A stretch of DNA of 64,000 nt, from the NCBI RefSeq assembly GCF_027172205.1, contig NC_070614.1, forward strand, positions 35,966,001 through 36,030,000, written 5' to 3'. Source of the stretch: Podarcis raffonei (lineage: Eukaryota; Chordata; Lepidosauria; Squamata; Lacertidae). Made by a program: the position numbers and the translations under genes. Position 1 is the first letter of the stretch. Each line of letters opens with the position of its first letter. Under the pieces are notes generated by a model. The model saw nothing but the letters and a program-made list of their open reading frames with translations, was not told the DNA's origin and did not search any database. Shown here piece after piece: positions 60,070 to 64,000 of the stretch.

Positions 60070-60480
60070 CAAGAGTGTTAATTAGCTATCCTTGAAGGTA
60101 TCTGAGATCCAGGAAGAGGAGTAGGTGAGGATTTTAATGGTGCTCTTCTCTCCCCATGGAAGGCTTAGCTACCAGGGTATAAACGTGTGACATCTGAGAC
60201 CTAGAATGGTCAAATGGCCTGGGCACATTGGGCCGCATTGTGGGGGTGAAGATACCGGTATGGCTTAGCCATGTTTTATGACTCTTTTGTGTGCTGGGTT
60301 TGAACTACTATATAAACTTTTATTCTGATGTGCCTCGGGGCAGACCTTCTTAACAGGCATGTTGAGCGAACTCTGTCCTGTTGCAATAGCTGCAATAAAT
60401 GCTGGGTGCTGGACTCGATAATTAGTTTCCTTGGTTCTGTGATTTATTCAAAAGGCAGTTGTTCCTCACCTGGGTAACAA
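60070..60480 (+). mobile_element. Possible LTR-like remnant
   Basis: A TATA-like ACTATATAAAC near 60308 and AATAAA at 60394 are followed by about 80 bases ending near CTGGGTAACA. The layout is LTR-like, but no second copy or internal gene was found. A fossil if real. Confidence 0.25.
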
Positions 60481-61170
60481 ACAAGGTGGTGTTACCACAC
60501 TGGGAGTTAGTTTGTTAAGGGTGCTGGGAATTGTAGCTCCGAATGTACCACAGTTCCCATAATTACTGTGAGTATGCTTTGTATGTATGGTGTGCACATG
60601 CGATCTTTTCTTTCCCTGCCTTCCTTCTTTGGTAAATTCCCCACCCTTAACTTCTCTGCCCCCAAATTGTATGGCTTCAATATGTAGCTTGCTGTTATTT
60701 GCTTCAGGGCCTGAGGAGGTTGCAAAGGAGGGAGAACTGGGCTGGATGTAACTTCTCCCTCACTGGATCCCTACAATGGGGAAAGCTCCCCTTGCTGAAT
60801 TTCACCCTTCATTGCAATTATTGGAAGGTACCAAGGGCCCAGCTGCACCCTGAGTCTGAGAGTAGGAAATCTAAATGCCCGACCTTAGTCCATCTTAGTG
60901 AAGAGGCTCAGATATGTCTATTAAACCTTTCTGTATACAGTAACTGCCTTGGGCAAGTATCTGTGCTATTACAACTTCTTTAAAGCCCATAATTTTTTAT
61001 TACTTCAGGGTGTATTCGTCAACCTTCTTGTTAACGGTTCATAGTTTCATAACACTTGTGAGAGTTTGCACTTGGCAGGCTGCTAAATTTGTAAACTTGT
61101 AAACAGTTGAGTGAAAAAGGCAACTGTTTAGGCTTGCACAGGATCACAGCTAACAGCATTAAAAGGCATA

Positions 61171-61412
61171 TAGTGGAACCTTGGTTCTCAAACTTAATCC
61201 ATTCTGGAAGTCCGTTGGACTCCTGAAACCATTCGAAAACCAAGGTGCGGCTTCCGATTGGCTGCAGGAGCTTCCTGCACTCTAGCGGAAGCCGTGTCGG
61301 ACGTTCGGCTTCTGAAAAACGTTTGCAAACCAGAACACTTACTTCCGGGTTTTCAGCGTCCAGGAGCCGATTTGTTTGACAACTAAGCCGTTCGAGAACC
61401 AAGGTACCACTG
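61171..61412. mobile_element. Tc1/mariner-like MITE with TA duplication
   Basis: TA-TAGTGGAACCTTGGTTCTC at left and GAGAACCAAGGTACCACTG-TA at right. A longer, older-looking subfamily with GCTTCCGATTGGCTGCAGG inside. Confidence 0.65.
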
Positions 61413-61480
61413 TATAAACGATTCATGTGAATGAAATATGTTGTAGTATCCCAGGATGTCTTGGGATCAGACACATAAAG

Positions 61481-61726
61481 GTGTCTGCAGCTCTGTGGCA
61501 GAACACGTGCTTTGCATGCAGAAAGTCCCATGTTCAGTCCCCGGCTCTTCCAGGAGGGCTGGGAGATACTCTGACTTTGGTGTGACCTTGGGATCCCTTC
61601 CAACTCTACGGTGCTACGACTCCCTGCCTAAAATCCTGGAAATCCTCTGCCAGTCGGCATAGGGCATTGCTGACCTAGATGGACCAGTGTTCTGACTCTG
61701 TGTATAGCAGCCTCCTCCTATATGTT
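61481..61726 (+). mobile_element. tRNA-derived SINE containing a CR1-like insert
   Basis: The head CTCTGTGGCAGAACACGTGC and TTCAGTCCCCGGC B-box region are followed by a CR1-like piece (ATCCCTTCCAACTCTACGGT near 61590), then the SINE body resumes (GCTGACCTAGATGGACCAGT). Confidence 0.5.
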
Positions 61727-63029
61727 CAGTCCTGGTTGGCCCTGGTGAAGCCTAGAATTATAGGTTAAAATCGTCTCTCCTCCCACAGAACCCAGGAGTT
61801 CTGTCTTTTTAACTCTTGCCCTCTCTGACTTGATTTCCACCCACAGAATTCAGAAGCCAGCATCCTAACCCTCTCAAACTCGGTAGAAAATAAGAAGCGT
61901 GTGGCTGGATCAGGCCAAAGGCCCATTTAGTCCAGCACCCCACAAGGGCCACCGACCCCATGTAGCGACTGCCTTTGGCCTGAATACCCCCTTCCCAGAT
62001 ATCAGGGAATCAGGGGTGAGGATCGTGGCCACTACATATATTGGCTGGCTACTCAACCAAGGCAAAATGAACGAGTCCCTAGTGACCACCCTAATCACTC
62101 ACGTGAGGAAATAAGTCACACTTGGCTCAGACGGAGTTGCAATTAAGCATACTTAGGATGAGTCTGCAAATCTCGACGTATGATCCTCCCCCTTAACTGC
62201 CCCATGACATCTCTCTTCTTCCACACCACACTGGATTTCTCTGTATTTTCAAAGATGCAGAGGATCCTCTTCTTCCCTCCCACCCCCCTTTCAAATGAAC
62301 TTTGTGTGTAGTGACAGTCACAAGGCTTGACTCTGCTCTTTCATCAGCACCATTGAGTCAGCAAAACCCGGGGTTGTAAAGTGTCAAGAAGGCTGGATAA
62401 ATGGGGAAATTAACAAGGCCTACGTGAGGCCCAGCCCTGACGGGATCATGTTTCCACTCAGCCGATAAAACTGGCTCAAACTGGATTAGCTGGCGTCAAC
62501 ATGCCCATGGCAAACCGCACTCTCCACCTCGATCTGTGCCCCTCATTAAAACTCAGGTATCAACCTGTTTCTCATCAGCAGACCAGCAGCCTAGTCTTTA
62601 TTTTCAAATTCTAGGTTCTGTGAGGCGAGTGCAGAAGCAGAGGTCAAGGAATACCGGGGCCTTGTTTCTCTCTCTCTTTTTCTAATGCTTTTTCCAAACT
62701 GATAAGTCAGCAAAGCCTGTAACGGAGGCCCTGAGGCATGAAAGTTATTAATTGCTAATTAAAAGCCACTAACGGCACCCACGGCTTGCTGACTTGGGCC
62801 TTTTCTATCTTGTGGCCAGGACTATATCGCCTTAATTGGACTCATTAACAGATGACATCTTTGGGGTTACAACCCGTAATCTCTCAGGATAAATGTTATT
62901 TTGCTGAGCATGGCAGGAAAAAAACCAACCCCAATGCTAGCTATAGTTCATATGGAGGAAGGTGCCTGGCATTTCAGGAGGCTGACGAAGGTGTTAATCT
63001 GTGCTCCGCAAGTGGATTTGCTGGCAGGG

Positions 63030-63235
63030 CAATCTGTAGCTCAGAGAGTGTTGGTCTACGACTTGGAGGGAACCAAGGTTCGAATCCCCACTCAGCCATG
63101 AAACTCAATGGATGAGCTTGGGCCCGTCACCATCTCTTAACCTAATTTACCCCTCATAGGGTCATTGTGAGGATGAAATGGGGAGGAGAAGAACCATGTT
63201 CACCACCTTGAGATCAGGGGAAGATAAAGGCGGTA
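63030..63235 (+). mobile_element. tRNA-derived SINE
   Basis: CTGTAGCTCAGAGAGTGTTG is the A-box region and GGTTCGAATCCCC the B-box. The body has CTCATAGGGTCATTGTGAGG and the end ACCACCTTGAGATC. Confidence 0.6.
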
Positions 63236-63461
63236 CAGTGGTACCTCGGGTTACAGACGCTTCAGGTTACAGACTCCGCTAACCCAGAAATAGTACCTCG
63301 GGTTAAGAACTTTACTTCAGGATGAGAACAGAAATCCCATGCCGGTGGTGCGGCAGCAGTGGGAGGCCCCATTAGCTAAAGTGGTACCTCAGGATACGAA
63401 CAGTTTCAGGTTAAGAACAGACCTCAAGAACGAATTAAGTTCTTAACCCAAGGTACCACTG
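63236..63461. mobile_element. Tc1/mariner-like MITE with TA duplication
   Basis: TA-CAGTGGTACCTCGGGTTACA at left and TTAACCCAAGGTACCACTG-TA at right. It is inserted in the opposite orientation to 42228, 51425 and 63583, at the tail of a SINE. Confidence 0.7.
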
Positions 63462-63582
63462 TATAGAAATGTAATAAATGAATGAATGAAAATCCTTTCC
63501 TTCTGCAGGACACTTGAAACGTTCCTCTTAACACCTGTGTGCATGTGTGACAGACAGCTGTTAGCCCGCTAATGACAATATA

Positions 63583-63824
63583 CCGTGGTACCTCGGGTTA
63601 AGTACTTAATTCGTTCCGGAGGTCCGTACTTAACCTGAAACTGTTCTTAACCTGAAGCACCACTGTAGCTAATGGGGCCTCCTGCTGCCGCTGTGCCGCT
63701 GGAGCACAATTTCTGTTCTCATCCTGAAGCAAAGCTCTTAACCTGAAGCACTATTTCTGGGTTAGCGGAGTCTGTAACCTGAAGCGTATGTAACATGAAG
63801 TGTATGTAACCCGAGGTACCACTG
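63583..63824. mobile_element. Tc1/mariner-like MITE with TA duplication
   Basis: TA-CCGTGGTACCTCGGGTTAAG at left and TAACCCGAGGTACCACTG-TA at right. The interior CTAATGGGGCCTCCTGCTGC matches 42228. Confidence 0.7.
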
Positions 63825-64000
63825 TATATAGAACACCAGTCAAAAAGCCAGACCCCTTTCACCCAGCCTCCATGTACTGACAGGAAGACTTCTTGCCACA
63901 AGCAACAACAGCCTCTTCCTTGCATGTATCTCAACAAATCATCTTCAGAAATCCAGATCTGGGGCTTCTGTTTAATGTTCTGTCATGTTTAAATTACATT

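Larger units (their letters stand above)
59440..64000. other. Right flank: repeats and a possible conserved noncoding segment, no gene seen
   Basis: It holds fold-back MITE pieces (about 59793-59870, 60490-60565), a possible LTR-like remnant (about 60070-60480), a SINE (61481-61726), three Tc1/mariner-like MITEs (61171, 63236, 63583) and a tRNA-SINE (63030-63235). Bases 62330-62920 carry no recognised repeat and several TAATTA-type sites. Confidence 0.5.

Noticed and set aside
61031-61603. Minus-strand open frame of 190 codons
   Set aside because: It crosses a MITE and a SINE, so the frame is a by-product of repeats.

Overview
The window looks like nuclear DNA from a squamate reptile (lizard or snake). 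The evidence is vertebrate multi-exon genes with GT-AG introns, two copies of a tRNA-headed SINE ending in ACCTTT repeats (the Sauria SINE type), several other tRNA-derived SINEs, L2/CR1-like LINE ends, and many short palindromic DNA transposons. All identifications come from reading and hand translation; no database search was run.

Layout. (1) 183-9308, minus strand: 5' part of PRMT1 (protein arginine methyltransferase 1). Three coding exons are present and the gene runs off the left edge. (2) 9309-12226: the head-to-head gap between PRMT1 and GYS1, with a GC-rich PRMT1 promoter, a dense array of CCAAT boxes all in one orientation, and a probable GYS1 promoter with a 5' noncoding exon. (3) 13436-36551, plus strand: complete GYS1 (muscle glycogen synthase) in 16 coding exons. 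These join in frame to 731 residues with catalytic, allosteric and regulatory residues at the same numbers as in human. (4) 39.9-44.3 kb, minus strand: a complete light-type ferritin gene (FTL) in 4 exons, tail-to-tail with GYS1 as in human. (5) 54.8-59.4 kb, minus strand: a second complete ferritin gene of heavy type, with an intact ferroxidase centre and the same exon structure. Both ferritins have a TATA box and a 5' iron-responsive element (IRE). (6) 59.4-64 kb: repeats and a homeobox-site-rich segment, with no gene seen.

The two ferritin genes would give the inert (L) and ferroxidase (H) subunits of the 24-mer iron store. They share IRE control and so should be translated together when iron is plentiful. 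GYS1 makes glycogen from UDP-glucose, and PRMT1 methylates arginines in histones and RNA-binding proteins.

The least expected items are the heavy-type ferritin beside the light one, the PRMT1-GYS1 head-to-head neighbourhood, the CCAAT array, a (CT)n microsatellite serving as the 3' splice tract of GYS1 exon 13, and two LINE copies carrying different palindromic transposons at the same TA.
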